Source of the DNA: Nonomuraea sp. NBC_00507 | GTDB taxonomy: Bacteria > Actinomycetota > Actinomycetes > Streptosporangiales > Streptosporangiaceae | DNA: 64,000 bases | Direction: 5' to 3' | Assembly: GCF_036013525.1 (NCBI RefSeq) | Contig: NZ_CP107853.1 | Coordinates: 62,001 to 126,000, forward strand | Shown: positions 1-8,673 of the stretch, in pieces | How the letters are laid out: every line of letters starts with the position of its first letter | Position numbering within the stretch: the stretch's first letter is position 1 | Notes under the pieces: generated by a model | Databases searched by the model: none | Seen by the model: only the letters and a program-made list of their open reading frames with translations | What the model was told of the DNA's origin: nothing | Made by a program: the position numbers and the translations under genes

Positions 1-105
1 GACACCTCCCCGCCGTCGGATCTGCACGCCCAGCCGGACTACCGCCGGCACCTGGCCAAGGTCCTGACCCACCGCGCGGTACGCACCGCGGCAGGCGCAC
101 CTTAG
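1..105 (+). CDS. C-terminal end of a CoxM-like FAD-binding subunit (partial)
   Basis: The first 34 codons are open and end in TAG at 103-105; the 5' part lies outside the window. The tail reads SDLHAQPDYRRHLAKVL, followed by LTHRAVR. This is the usual C-terminal signature of the medium, FAD-binding subunit of xanthine dehydrogenase/CO-dehydrogenase-type molybdenum hydroxylases (SDxHxSxxYRRHL). The CoxG-like gene 78 bp downstream supports this, because coxG commonly sits beside molybdenum-hydroxylase subunit genes. Only the tail is visible, so the substrate cannot be told. Confidence 0.6.
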   Translation, partial: DTSPPSDLHAQPDYRRHLAKVLTHRAVRTAAGAP

Positions 106-182
106 TCCACCTCCGGGGGCGCCTCTTCCAGGGGCGCCCCCGCCCGTCGTAGTGTCGCAACATCGGCAGAAGGAGCGGATCG

Positions 183-875
183 ATGGCGATGCGGTTCGAG
201 CACGAGTTCACTGTTCCAGTCCCGATCGAGCAGGCCTGGGCGGTGCTGCTCGACGTAGAGCGGGTGGCGCCGTGCCTGCCCGGGGCGACACTCGACATCT
301 TCGAAGGCGACGAGTTCACCGGCAGGCTGAAGGTCAAGGTCGGCCCGATCATGGTGACCTATCGGGGGACGGCCAAGTTCGAGGACGTGGACAAGGACTC
401 CCACACGCTCACCATCCAGGCCTCGGGCAAGGAAGCCCGCGGCTCCGGCACGGCCTCGGCCACGGTCAAGGCCCGGATGGCGCCGCATGAGGGGGCCACG
501 GCGGTGACCGTGGAGACGACGTTCAACGTGACCGGGCGGCCCGCCCAGTTCGGGCGGGGGGTGATGGCCGAGGTGGGCGCGAAGCTCATCGACAAGTTCG
601 CGGAAAACCTGGCGGCGCTGCTGTCCGAGCCCACCGTGGAGCCTGCCCAGCCGCAGGCGGCGCAGGAGGAGGAGCGGCACCTGAGCGCCGTGCCCACTCC
701 CGACGAGGACGTACGCCCCGCCGGCACCTTGCGCACGTCGCGGACGCCCGATGAGGAGGCGCTCGACCTGCTGGAGATCGCCGGACAGCCGGTGCTGAAG
801 CGGCTGGCGCCCGTCGCCGCCGCGATCGTGGGTCTGCTGATCATCGCCTGGGTGATTCGTCGGATGATGCGCTGA
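183..875 (+). CDS. CoxG-like SRPBCC family protein with C-terminal membrane anchor
   Basis: This 230-residue protein opens with MRFEHEFTVPVPIEQAW, the start of the CoxG/SRPBCC helix-grip fold, which fills roughly residues 1-150. An acidic, low-complexity linker follows. A single hydrophobic segment near residues 205-224 (AAAIVGLLIIAWVI) ends in basic RRMMR and is probably a tail anchor in the inner membrane. CoxG family members help mature or anchor CO-dehydrogenase-like molybdenum enzymes, and the upstream gene looks like such a subunit. The RBS AGAAGGAG at 169-176 sits 6 bp before ATG 183. The family is clear; the specific partner enzyme is inferred. Confidence 0.8.
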   Translation: MAMRFEHEFTVPVPIEQAWAVLLDVERVAPCLPGATLDIFEGDEFTGRLKVKVGPIMVTYRGTAKFEDVDKDSHTLTIQASGKEARGSGTASATVKARMAPHEGATAVTVETTFNVTGRPAQFGRGVMAEVGAKLIDKFAENLAALLSEPTVEPAQPQAAQEEERHLSAVPTPDEDVRPAGTLRTSRTPDEEALDLLEIAGQPVLKRLAPVAAAIVGLLIIAWVIRRMMR

Positions 876-984
876 CCGCAAAACTCCGGCTTTTTGGGCA
901 AAACTCCATCAAGTCCGGACACTTCGTCCTCCCCGAGGGAAGTGCCATCCCCGCAGGCAATTGGACCAGCGGGGGGACTTGGGG

Positions 985-3630
985 ATGCCGGACTGCACCG
1001 TTGTCGTGATCACGTATAACGACGCGGCCCGCCTGCCCAGGGCCGTGCGCTCCGTGCTCGGCCAGTCGCTGCACGACCTCGAGGTGATCATCGCCGACGA
1101 CGCCAGCACGGACGGCACACCGGAGGTAGCGGCCCGGCTCACCGCACTGGATCCGCGGGTGCGTTACCTGCGCAGGGGTGTCAACAGCGGGGGCTGCGGG
1201 GCGCCGCGCAACGACGGGATCGACGCCGCGGCCGCGCCGTACGTCATGTTCCTGGACAGCGACGACGAGCTGCCCAGGCACGCGTGCAAGAGCCTGCTCA
1301 CCGAGATCGAGCGGACCGGGGCGGATTTCGTGTCCGGGCAGATCTCGCGGTTGTTCGAGGCGAGCGGGCGGCTGCAGCCGTACTACCCGTCGTTGTTCGC
1401 CCGCCGGCGCGTGGTCGAGGGCATCCGCGAGGAGCCCGAGCTGTTCCTGGACAGCTTCAGCACGAACAAGCTCTATGACGTGAGCCGGCTGCGGGAGCGG
1501 ATGCTGCGCTTCCCCGAGGACATCCACTTCGAGGACCATGTCTTCGCCACCGAGTTGTACGCGGTGTCGCGGAGGTTCGCGATCGTGCCGTGGGTGGTCT
1601 ACCACTGGCACCGCTCGCCGGCGAACTCCTCGATCTCCTTGAGCGTCGACGACATGGAGAACGTGCGGCAGCGGGTCATCGCGGCCCGGCTCAGCGACGA
1701 CCTCCTGCGCACGTACGGGGCCGAGGACCTGGTGCCGCACCGGCAGCGCCGGTTCGTGCGGCAGGACCTGCGGGTCTACCTCAATCCGCTGCCCGCGCGG
1801 GATCTGGTGTGGGTCAAGGAGTTCGCCTCGATCGTCCGGCCGTACCTGGAGGAGATCCCGGCCGAGGTGGTGCGCGAGGCCGAGCCGCTCGAACGGGTCT
1901 GCTGCCGGCTCATTCTCGACGACCGGATCGAGGACCTGCGGGTCGCGGCGGGATCGCTGACCGGGCCGCGGGCCGCGCCACGGGCGGCCGTGCAGCTCAA
2001 CGGGCGTACGTACTGGGGCACCTCGGTCTCACCCGGGCTGGACATCACCGCGCTGCGGCTGGCCGAGCTGCCCTTCTCGGCCTCCCGGCTGCGGCACGAG
2101 GCGTCGGAGATCACCTGCGAGGGCGAGCGGGTGCGGATGACCGTGCGGACCTACGACCCGTTCGGCGCGCTGCCGGTGGACTGGACGGCGTTCCTGCAGC
2201 TCGGCACGGAGAGGATCCCCATCGAGCCGGAGCCGTCCGGCGAGGGGGGATATCTCAGCGAGGTCGTCTTCACGCCGTCCGGCAGGTGCGATCCGCGCAT
2301 CGGCTTCACCAGGATCTCCGACGGGCACACCACGACCGACCGGATCATCGCCGACCCGCACACCCCGCCGATCGAGCTGCCGCGGTGCCGGGTGCTGGTC
2401 GAGGGTTATGCCGCGTACCTGTGCGTGCGGCCCGATCCCACCGCGCGGTCGGTGTGGCGGCGGGTCAAGCAGGTCGTGCTGAGGCGGTTCAACACGCCGC
2501 GCGCCAAGCTGCGTGCCTACAAGGTGCTGATCAAGGTGCTGCCGCGGCGGCGGGACCTCGCGTTGTTCGAGTCCGACGTCGGCAAGAGCTGCAGCGGCAG
2601 CCCGCGGGCCGTCTACGAGGAGCTGCGGCGGCGGAACCTGCCGATCGAGGTGGTGTGGTCGGTGGCCGGGAACCGCCGGAACTTCCCTCCTGGCGTGCGG
2701 CTCGTGCGGCGCGGCAGCTGGCGCTATCTCTGGACGATGGCGCGGGCCGGGATCTGGGTGGACAGCCACGGGTTCCCGCTGGACTACCCGAAGCCGCGCG
2801 GCACCCGCTACCTGCAGACGTGGCACGGCCAGGGGATCAAGTCGATCGGGTTCGACGCGCCGGATCTGCGGGCCGACTTCGACAAGCCGCGAGACCAGTG
2901 GCGGGCGGCTGTGGCGCGGTGGGACGCGCTGGTGTCGCCGAGCGCGGAGTTCTCCCGGATCTTCGTGCCGTCCAACGGGTACACGGGCAGGGTCTACCGG
3001 TACGGGACGCCGCGCTGCGACGCGCTGGTCAGGGGCGTGGCCGTCGGGGACGTCCGGGGGCGGCTGGAGATCCCGCGTGGGCGACAAATCCTGCTTTATG
3101 CGCCTACTTACCGGGATTGGGCAAAGGGAAGCGGCAAATCCGTACGGGTCGATCTGGAGCTGCTGGCTGAGGAACTGGCCGACGACTGGGTGCTGGTGCT
3201 GCGTACCCATCCGGTCGAGCACTACAGCCCACCCGAGCACCTCAAACACTTCGTACGGTCCGCCGGGTCCTATCCCGAGATCAACGATCTGATGCTGGCC
3301 TCGGACGCCCTGCTGACGGACTACTCGTCCGTGATGTGCGACTACGCGATCACCGGCAAGCCCATGGTGTTCTTCATCGACGACTGGGACGACTACCGGC
3401 TGTCGGAGCGCGGCGTCTACCACGACCTGCCCGCCATCGCGCCCGGACCGTGCGTCACGACGACCGAGGAGCTGGTGAGCGTGCTCAGGCGTCTGCCCGG
3501 CCTGCACGCGTCCTACGCCGAGCGGTACACGGCCTTCCGCCACCTGTGGTGCGCCGACGAGCGCGGGGACGCGGCCGCGCGGATCGTGGACGACTTCTTC
3601 GGGTCCGGCCTCCTGGAGAAGGTCCGGTGA
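985..3630 (+). CDS. GT2 glycosyltransferase fused to CDP-glycerol:polyglycerophosphate glycerophosphotransferase
   Basis: The predicted protein has 881 residues. ATG 985 is preferred over TTG 961 because a G-rich RBS (971-976) lies 8 bp upstream. Residues 1-230 are a GT-A family 2 glycosyltransferase (TVVVITYND at the start, then MFLDSDDE as the DxD-type metal site). Residues about 320-470 look like a beta-sandwich. Residues about 500-870 match Glyphos_transf (TagB/TagF family): LFESDVGKSCSGSP, QTWHGQGIKSIGFD, RTHPVEHY and LLTDYSSVMCDYA. Such enzymes add glycerol- or ribitol-phosphate units to wall teichoic acid. The gene overlaps the next by 4 bp (GTGA), so the two are probably co-translated. 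The backbone alcohol is not predictable from sequence. Confidence 0.85.
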   Translation: MPDCTVVVITYNDAARLPRAVRSVLGQSLHDLEVIIADDASTDGTPEVAARLTALDPRVRYLRRGVNSGGCGAPRNDGIDAAAAPYVMFLDSDDELPRHACKSLLTEIERTGADFVSGQISRLFEASGRLQPYYPSLFARRRVVEGIREEPELFLDSFSTNKLYDVSRLRERMLRFPEDIHFEDHVFATELYAVSRRFAIVPWVVYHWHRSPANSSISLSVDDMENVRQRVIAARLSDDLLRTYGAEDLVPHRQRRFVRQDLRVYLNPLPARDLVWVKEFASIVRPYLEEIPAEVVREAEPLERVCCRLILDDRIEDLRVAAGSLTGPRAAPRAAVQLNGRTYWGTSVSPGLDITALRLAELPFSASRLRHEASEITCEGERVRMTVRTYDPFGALPVDWTAFLQLGTERIPIEPEPSGEGGYLSEVVFTPSGRCDPRIGFTRISDGHTTTDRIIADPHTPPIELPRCRVLVEGYAAYLCVRPDPTARSVWRRVKQVVLRRFNTPRAKLRAYKVLIKVLPRRRDLALFESDVGKSCSGSPRAVYEELRRRNLPIEVVWSVAGNRRNFPPGVRLVRRGSWRYLWTMARAGIWVDSHGFPLDYPKPRGTRYLQTWHGQGIKSIGFDAPDLRADFDKPRDQWRAAVARWDALVSPSAEFSRIFVPSNGYTGRVYRYGTPRCDALVRGVAVGDVRGRLEIPRGRQILLYAPTYRDWAKGSGKSVRVDLELLAEELADDWVLVLRTHPVEHYSPPEHLKHFVRSAGSYPEINDLMLASDALLTDYSSVMCDYAITGKPMVFFIDDWDDYRLSERGVYHDLPAIAPGPCVTTTEELVSVLRRLPGLHASYAERYTAFRHLWCADERGDAAARIVDDFFGSGLLEKVR

Positions 3631-4649
3631 GCGTGGTCTTCGCCTGCGTGGACGCCGACACCCTCGGCGGCATCCAGCAGGTCACGCACACGCTCGCCCA
3701 AGGGCTGGCCGAGCGCGGCCATGAGGTGCACGTGATCGGCCTGCAGCGGTCCCTGGCGCCGTTCACGTACGTTGACCGGCCGCTCTACCACCGCCACGTG
3801 GTGGAGTCCGACCGGAAGGCGCGCAAGCTGCTCGCCGCGATCGGACCGAGGTACGCGATCATGACCTCGCCGTCGGTGGTGATCAAGCTGTCGGAGCTGC
3901 TGCCCGCCGGGCTCCGGCCGATCGGCCAATACCACGGCTCGTACGACCACGCCCGCGGCTGCTGGCACCTCGGCTCGATCAGGAAGCACTACCCCAAGCT
4001 CGACCAGGCGGTCTTCCTGAGCGAGGACGACACATGGCGCTTCTCCGAGGACGCGCTGCTGCCCAACGCCTGGACGTTGCCGAACCCGCTGGCCGCCTGG
4101 CCGGAGCGCACGTCCACGCTCAGCTCACACCGGGTGCTGGGCGTGGGCCGGCTGGAAGGCGTCAAGCGGTTCGACCGGCTGATCAGCGCGTTCGCCCGCT
4201 CGGGGGCACCCCCGCCCTGGGAGTTGCACCTGATCGGCGACGGCGCCGAGCGGGAGCGGCTCCGCGCGCACGCGGACAGGGAGGGCGTCGGCGACCGCGT
4301 GGTCTTCAGGGGCCTGGTGCCGGCCGCGCGCCTGCCCGCCGAATACCTGAACGCCGCGATCCTGGGCCTTACCAGCGAGCACGAGGGCCTGCCGATCGTG
4401 TTGCTGGAGTCGGGCGCGCACGGGGTGCCGTCGGTGGCGTTCGACGTGTCGGGCGGCGTGCGGTCCGCCGGGCCGGTGCTGACGCCGCCGGGGGACGTGG
4501 ACACGTTCGGGGCCGAACTGTCCAGGCTCATGAACTCGATGGAGGAGCGGCGGCGCCTCGGGGCCGCCGCCCGCGCACGGGCCGAGTCCTTCCGCCTCGA
4601 CCACGTGCTGGACCGCTGGGAGCGGCTGTTCGCCCACATCGAGCGCTAA
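3627..4649 (+). CDS. Family 4 glycosyltransferase
   Basis: This 340-residue protein starts at GTG 3627, overlapping the previous stop. It opens with VVFACVDADTLGGIQQVTHTL, a GT-B N-terminal loop with the glycine-rich GGIQQ turn. The C-terminal half has VLGVGRLEGVKRFDRLI and a conserved late segment, LTSEHEGLPIVLLES, the E-x7-E donor-sugar binding motif of GT4. It probably transfers a hexose or related sugar from a nucleotide donor at the cytoplasmic membrane face. It ends convergently with the sulfotransferase gene, overlapping it by 4 bp. Donor and acceptor are unknown. Confidence 0.85.
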   Translation: MSVVFACVDADTLGGIQQVTHTLAQGLAERGHEVHVIGLQRSLAPFTYVDRPLYHRHVVESDRKARKLLAAIGPRYAIMTSPSVVIKLSELLPAGLRPIGQYHGSYDHARGCWHLGSIRKHYPKLDQAVFLSEDDTWRFSEDALLPNAWTLPNPLAAWPERTSTLSSHRVLGVGRLEGVKRFDRLISAFARSGAPPPWELHLIGDGAERERLRAHADREGVGDRVVFRGLVPAARLPAEYLNAAILGLTSEHEGLPIVLLESGAHGVPSVAFDVSGGVRSAGPVLTPPGDVDTFGAELSRLMNSMEERRRLGAAARARAESFRLDHVLDRWERLFAHIER

Positions 4650-5677
4650 ACGGTCAGCTCCGACCGCTGCTGCGGAATCCCCGCGAGCGAGCGCTGGCGC
4701 GAGGTGAGCAGGGCAGGCACCGGGCTCGGCTCGCGCAGCCGGTTGAAGCGGTCGCGCATGTGCTTGCGCATGCGGCTGGCCTTGCGCTTCTGCATGGTCT
4801 TCTGGCAGGTCGTGATGTGCTCCCTGGCCGGCTTGGGCACGCCGGTCAGCTCGTAGCCCATGGACTCCAGGCGGTCGCCGAGCATGTGCTCGCACAGCGC
4901 GATCTCCCAGTCGTCCAGCCGGTTGGCCCAGCTGCCCACCCGGGTGCGGATGACCTCGCCGTGCGTGTTGCTGTGCCAGACCTTGTGCTGCGGCACCGCC
5001 ACGCTGGCCGCCTCACGTGGGGAGACCATCGACGGGGAGAAGTCCTCCTCCAGGAAGTGGCAGAGCTTTTTCAGCTCGGTCGCCGGATCGTCGGTGAGGT
5101 CCTCGTACCGCAGTTCGTAGTACGTGTCCTCGGACAAGGTGCGCCGCAACCGGCCGCCCGCGTCGATGGCCTCGGCCCAGGTGGAGATGGCGTGGTAGGA
5201 GTCCAGCGTGTACCAGGGCATCTCCTTCAGCGAGGACACGCAGTCGCGGCCGTCCCTGATCAGGTGGATGAACTGGGCGTCGGGGAACAGCCTCAGCAGC
5301 ATGTCCACCTGCTTGACGTAGCTGGGCCGCTTGTCGCCCCAGCGGCTCTTGTCGAAGCGGTCGGCGTACATGCGGAAGGCCGTGCCGATCACCGACCCGA
5401 GCGTGCCGGGACCGGCCACCGCCTGCCTGACGAACTCGTCCTTGTCGATCTTGAGCTCCCGGAACTTCGTGCTGCGGTCGGTCGCGATCCACTGCGCCAG
5501 GGCGCGGCGGCGATGGGCCACGCGCAGGTCGCCCCACTTGCGCCGGCGGTAATACGCGGGAACGAGGAAGCGGGTCTCCGGCGGCACCGCCATGCGCGGG
5601 TGCGAGTGCAGCATGAGCTGGAGCATCGTGGTGCCGGAGCGCGGACATCCGATGACAAAGACTGGTCGGTCGGACAT
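4646..5677 (-). CDS. Sulfotransferase family protein (PAPS-dependent type)
   Basis: The 343-residue protein begins PVFVIGCPRSGTTMLQLML. The GCPRSGTT stretch at residues 9-16 is the 5'-phosphosulfate-binding loop. Near residue 137, HLIRDGRDCVSSL is the 3'-phosphate-binding motif (Arg and Ser contacts). These are the two diagnostic motifs of the Sulfotransfer_1/3 families, and the length is typical. It probably sulfates a sugar or lipid of the neighbouring glycan. Sulfated wall glycans are uncommon outside mycobacterial sulfolipids, so the acceptor deserves attention. Its 3' end overlaps the GT4 gene by 4 bp, and it lies 22 bp downstream of the CDP-alcohol phosphotransferase gene on the same strand. 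Confidence 0.85.
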   Translation of the reverse strand: MSDRPVFVIGCPRSGTTMLQLMLHSHPRMAVPPETRFLVPAYYRRRKWGDLRVAHRRRALAQWIATDRSTKFRELKIDKDEFVRQAVAGPGTLGSVIGTAFRMYADRFDKSRWGDKRPSYVKQVDMLLRLFPDAQFIHLIRDGRDCVSSLKEMPWYTLDSYHAISTWAEAIDAGGRLRRTLSEDTYYELRYEDLTDDPATELKKLCHFLEEDFSPSMVSPREAASVAVPQHKVWHSNTHGEVIRTRVGSWANRLDDWEIALCEHMLGDRLESMGYELTGVPKPAREHITTCQKTMQKRKASRMRKHMRDRFNRLREPSPVPALLTSRQRSLAGIPQQRSELTV

Positions 5678-5699
5678 TTCGTACTAACCCCCCGAAAAC

Positions 5700-6593
5700 T
5701 TAGACGAGAACGCGCTCTCGGCTCTCCTGAGAGGAGGCCACGGCGTACCTGCGTGTGAAGAGCCACATCCGGTAGACAAGGACGACCTCGTTGACGAGCA
5801 GCAGGACCCCTGCCGTCGCGGCGACCGGGATCAGCGCCCACGCCCCCGCGAGGGGCGCGACCACGAACACCGCGGCGTGGAACTCGATGCCGCTGATCAG
5901 GTGCGAGCGGACCCGGCGTCGGGCCAGGGACCTGTTGAGCCGCCGGTAAAAGCTGCGCGGCCGTGGCGCCCGCTGCGGCGCCATCTGCTCCAGCGGCTCG
6001 CGGGCCAGCGGCAGCTGGTCCAGCAGCGCGGGGTCCACGGGGTCCAGCGCTCCGGGATCCTCATCGAGCTCCGGCAACTGCCGCTCTTCCCTGACGGCCT
6101 CGCGCACGCGCTTCATCTGCGGCGCGTTGACGTACCTGAAAAGGTCCAGCACGGCCACCCCCGCGCCGAGAAGCACGTAACGCAAATCCCCGGTCAAGGT
6201 GTACTGCCCGTACGCCAGCCCGCCGGCGCACAGGACCACCCTGACCCGGTCCCCCACGTAGTCGAGCCAGAGGCCGAAGGGCGTCCCCGTGCCCTTGAGC
6301 CTGGCTATCTTGCCGTCCACGCAGTCGATCATGAAGCTGAGATAGAAGACCACGGCGCCGGCGACGAGCTGATTCATCGCGAGGCAGGCGGCCGACACCA
6401 TGCCGAGGACCAGCGAGAACACGGTGAGCGCGTTCGGCGTCAGCCGCGTACGGTTGGCGACCGGAAGAGCGACCCGGCAGGCGACCGGGTCCACGAAATA
6501 CACGGTCCACCAGGAGTCTCTCCGCTTGCGTGTCCCGTAGACGTCATCGAGCGAATAGGTCCTCATGGAGACCAGCATGAACACGACACGCAC
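5700..6593 (-). CDS. CDP-alcohol phosphatidyltransferase family membrane protein
   Basis: A protein of up to 297 residues carries the complete family signature DG-xx-AR-x8-G-xxx-D-xxx-D around residues 86-112 (VDGKIARLKG, then FGLWLDYVGDR). The family transfers a phospho-alcohol from CDP-alcohol to an acceptor alcohol in the membrane, as in phosphatidylinositol-phosphate synthesis. Hydrophobic segments flank the motif, and two more follow near residues 215-275. A basic, Pro/Arg-rich insertion near residues 170-210 is not typical. GTG 6593 gives the longest form, but ATG 6578 or 6566 are possible because no RBS is decisive. It sits between the sulfotransferase and a GT2 gene on the same strand, so it may make a phospho-alcohol precursor for the glycan. 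Confidence 0.8.
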   Translation of the reverse strand: MRVVFMLVSMRTYSLDDVYGTRKRRDSWWTVYFVDPVACRVALPVANRTRLTPNALTVFSLVLGMVSAACLAMNQLVAGAVVFYLSFMIDCVDGKIARLKGTGTPFGLWLDYVGDRVRVVLCAGGLAYGQYTLTGDLRYVLLGAGVAVLDLFRYVNAPQMKRVREAVREERQLPELDEDPGALDPVDPALLDQLPLAREPLEQMAPQRAPRPRSFYRRLNRSLARRRVRSHLISGIEFHAAVFVVAPLAGAWALIPVAATAGVLLLVNEVVLVYRMWLFTRRYAVASSQESRERVLV

Positions 6594-6614
6594 TCTTGCG
6601 ATTACTGTCTGGAA

Positions 6615-8057
6615 CTACTGGGGCATGTCCATGCCGCTTCTTGACCAACCCGGCACTCCCGATGCCGTGAACCGCCACGACGCGTGCGCCTCGACGTCCC
6701 TGAACCAGCCCTTCAGCACCAGCCCGCGGGTCTCGGTCCGCGCCTGCAGCCGCCAGCTCGGGCCACCGCCGGCCAGCCGCTCCGGGTCGATGGTCGTGAC
6801 GATCCCGTGCCGTCCGGCGCGCCGCACCTCCAGCGGGACCTTGCGGCGGCCGTCGCTGAGCCACAGGTCGATCTGGCCGACCCGGCGGTCGACGCGGTGG
6901 ATCGAGACGTGCCCGCGTACCCGGTACTCCGTGCCCGTCCACTCGCAGCTCTCGACCCTGGCGTGCAGTTTCAGCTCGTCGCGGGCGTCGAACACGGCGT
7001 CGGGGATCTTGAGCCGGCGGTCGCGGAAGAACGGGTAGTCGCCGTACCAGCCGGTGTTGCGCCAGCCACGCGGCACGATGCGGGCGGCGTCCTCGCGGGC
7101 GCGGCGGAACTCGCGGATCTTCCGCAGCTCGGCCACCAGGCCGCGCCCGAGCAGGTGCAGCTCAAGGCGGCGCAGCGACGGCGCGGTGTTCAGGGCGTTC
7201 TGGCCCAGCGAGGCCACCCACGCGCGGGCCAGCTCGAGCAGCGGCTCCGGCTCCTCGCTGACCTCCAGCGCCTGGAACAGGAAGAGGATGTCCTTCTCCA
7301 GCACCAGCGCGTCGAAGCCGTCGAGCAACTCGGGCGCCCGCTCGTCGAGGAACGCCCGGACCGAGCGGATGGCGGCCAGCCGCTCGTGCAGGTTGGGCAG
7401 CTCGTTCCGGCACTGCGTGATGGACGACTCCCGCCTGCGCCAGTGATAGACCACGTCGCCCAGCATGTCCACACGGGTGGCCAGCACGTGCGCCCGCATG
7501 GCGACCGGCACATCCTCGTAGATGCCGGCGGAGAACCGCAGCCCGGCGCGCTCCCAGAAGTCGCGGCGGTAGACCTTGTTCCAGATCGTGCGGTCTCTGA
7601 TGAGCACCGGCTTGTCGGTGATGTGGGTGCACAGCTGCGGCCGCCTGAACACCTTCTCGTGCAGGATCGACTCCTCCAGCACGCCGTCGACCAGCCGCCC
7701 CACCGCGCCGCACGCCAGGTCGGAGCCGGTCTCGGCCAGCTTGGCGACGAGCCGCTCGTACGCGTGCGGCGGCACGACGTCATCGGCGTCGGCGAAGGCC
7801 AGGTACGCGCCCGTGGCCCGCTCGATCCCCGCGTTGCGGGCCGGCCCGGGCCCCAGGTTGCGTTGCTCTATCAGGACGAAGCGGCGGTCCTTGGCGACGA
7901 AGTCCTCGGCGATCCGCCGGCTGCCGTCGCTGGAGCCGTCGTCGACCATGACGACCTCGAAGTCCTCCAGCGTCTGGACGGCCAGCGACTTCAGGCACTC
8001 GGTGAGGTACGACTCCACGTTGTGGTACGGAACGACGATGCTGAGATGGGGGATCAT
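6615..8057 (-). CDS. GT2 glycosyltransferase with C-terminal beta-sandwich domain
   Basis: The 480-residue protein opens with LSIVVPYHNVESYLTECLKS and contains VVMVDDGSSDGS and AFADADDVVPP, the nucleotide- and metal-binding elements of a family 2 GT-A fold. The C-terminal 120 residues (from about 355) read as alternating beta strands (LKLHARVESCEWTGTEYRV) like the accessory domains of TarS/TarP-type wall-polymer glycosyltransferases. The same two-part build recurs at 20673-22559 and in the N-terminal half of the 985-3630 protein. It lies 22 bp upstream of the CDP-alcohol phosphotransferase gene. Donor and acceptor are unknown. Confidence 0.85.
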   Translation of the reverse strand: MIPHLSIVVPYHNVESYLTECLKSLAVQTLEDFEVVMVDDGSSDGSRRIAEDFVAKDRRFVLIEQRNLGPGPARNAGIERATGAYLAFADADDVVPPHAYERLVAKLAETGSDLACGAVGRLVDGVLEESILHEKVFRRPQLCTHITDKPVLIRDRTIWNKVYRRDFWERAGLRFSAGIYEDVPVAMRAHVLATRVDMLGDVVYHWRRRESSITQCRNELPNLHERLAAIRSVRAFLDERAPELLDGFDALVLEKDILFLFQALEVSEEPEPLLELARAWVASLGQNALNTAPSLRRLELHLLGRGLVAELRKIREFRRAREDAARIVPRGWRNTGWYGDYPFFRDRRLKIPDAVFDARDELKLHARVESCEWTGTEYRVRGHVSIHRVDRRVGQIDLWLSDGRRKVPLEVRRAGRHGIVTTIDPERLAGGGPSWRLQARTETRGLVLKGWFRDVEAHASWRFTASGVPGWSRSGMDMPQ

Positions 8058-8192
8058 GCCGAATTTGCTCCTCGGATCTCAGGATGGGATCGAGGGCAGC
8101 ATGCCTTGGAATCCGCACCCGAGACCTGAGCCTGATGAGCTCTTTACCGAAGGTCCGCAGAAAGCCTCGGCCTTCAGCCGGAGCGCGGAACC

Positions 8193-8609
8193 TCAGGTGG
8201 GGCGGCGCTGCTGTTCGATATACGCCTTGATGATCGATAGTGGGGCTCCGCCACAGGAGGCGGCGAAGTAGCTGGGTGACCAGAAGGGGCCGTGCATGAT
8301 GGCGCGGTCGAGGCGGTCAGTGAACTCTTTGCGGAGGTAGTGGGAGGAGACGCCCTTCAGGGAGTTGACGAGTTTGCTGACGGCGACTTTGGGCGGGTAA
8401 TGGACGAGCAGGTGGACGTGGTCGTGTTCGCCGTTGAAGTCGCGAAGTTCGGCCTCGAAACTGTCGCACACCTCGATCATGATGTCTTCGCAGCGGCGCA
8501 GCATCTCCTCATCGAAGCCGTTTCTGCGATATTTGGCGACAAAGACCAGATGGACGTGCAGCGCGGAAACCACGTGCCTGCCACGCCGATATTCCATCTC
8601 CCGGCTCAT
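8193..8609 (-). CDS. tnpA: IS200/IS605 family Y1 (HUH) transposase TnpA
   Basis: The 138-residue protein is of normal length for IS200-type TnpA. The core GEHDHVHLLVHYPP carries the HUH metal-binding pair, and the catalytic tyrosine is in IIKAYIEQQ near the C-terminus. The conserved FWSPSYFAASCGG precedes it. TnpA cuts and rejoins single-stranded DNA at the element ends through a 5'-phosphotyrosine. ATG 8609 is used; ATG 8597 is an alternative, and longer forms run into the divergent tnpB. All key residues are present, so it is probably active. Confidence 0.92.
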   Translation of the reverse strand: MSREMEYRRGRHVVSALHVHLVFVAKYRRNGFDEEMLRRCEDIMIEVCDSFEAELRDFNGEHDHVHLLVHYPPKVAVSKLVNSLKGVSSHYLRKEFTDRLDRAIMHGPFWSPSYFAASCGGAPLSIIKAYIEQQRRPT

Positions 8610-8673
8610 GGGCCAGGTGATAATGTGTTCGAGTCTTGAGACGCAGGCGTCCCGTGGGAGAGGGGTGTTTCGC

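Noticed and set aside
8434..8673. N-terminal extension of TnpB from ATG 8434
   Set aside because: It would overlap the tnpA coding region, lacks TnpB similarity, and a good RBS precedes GTG 8674.
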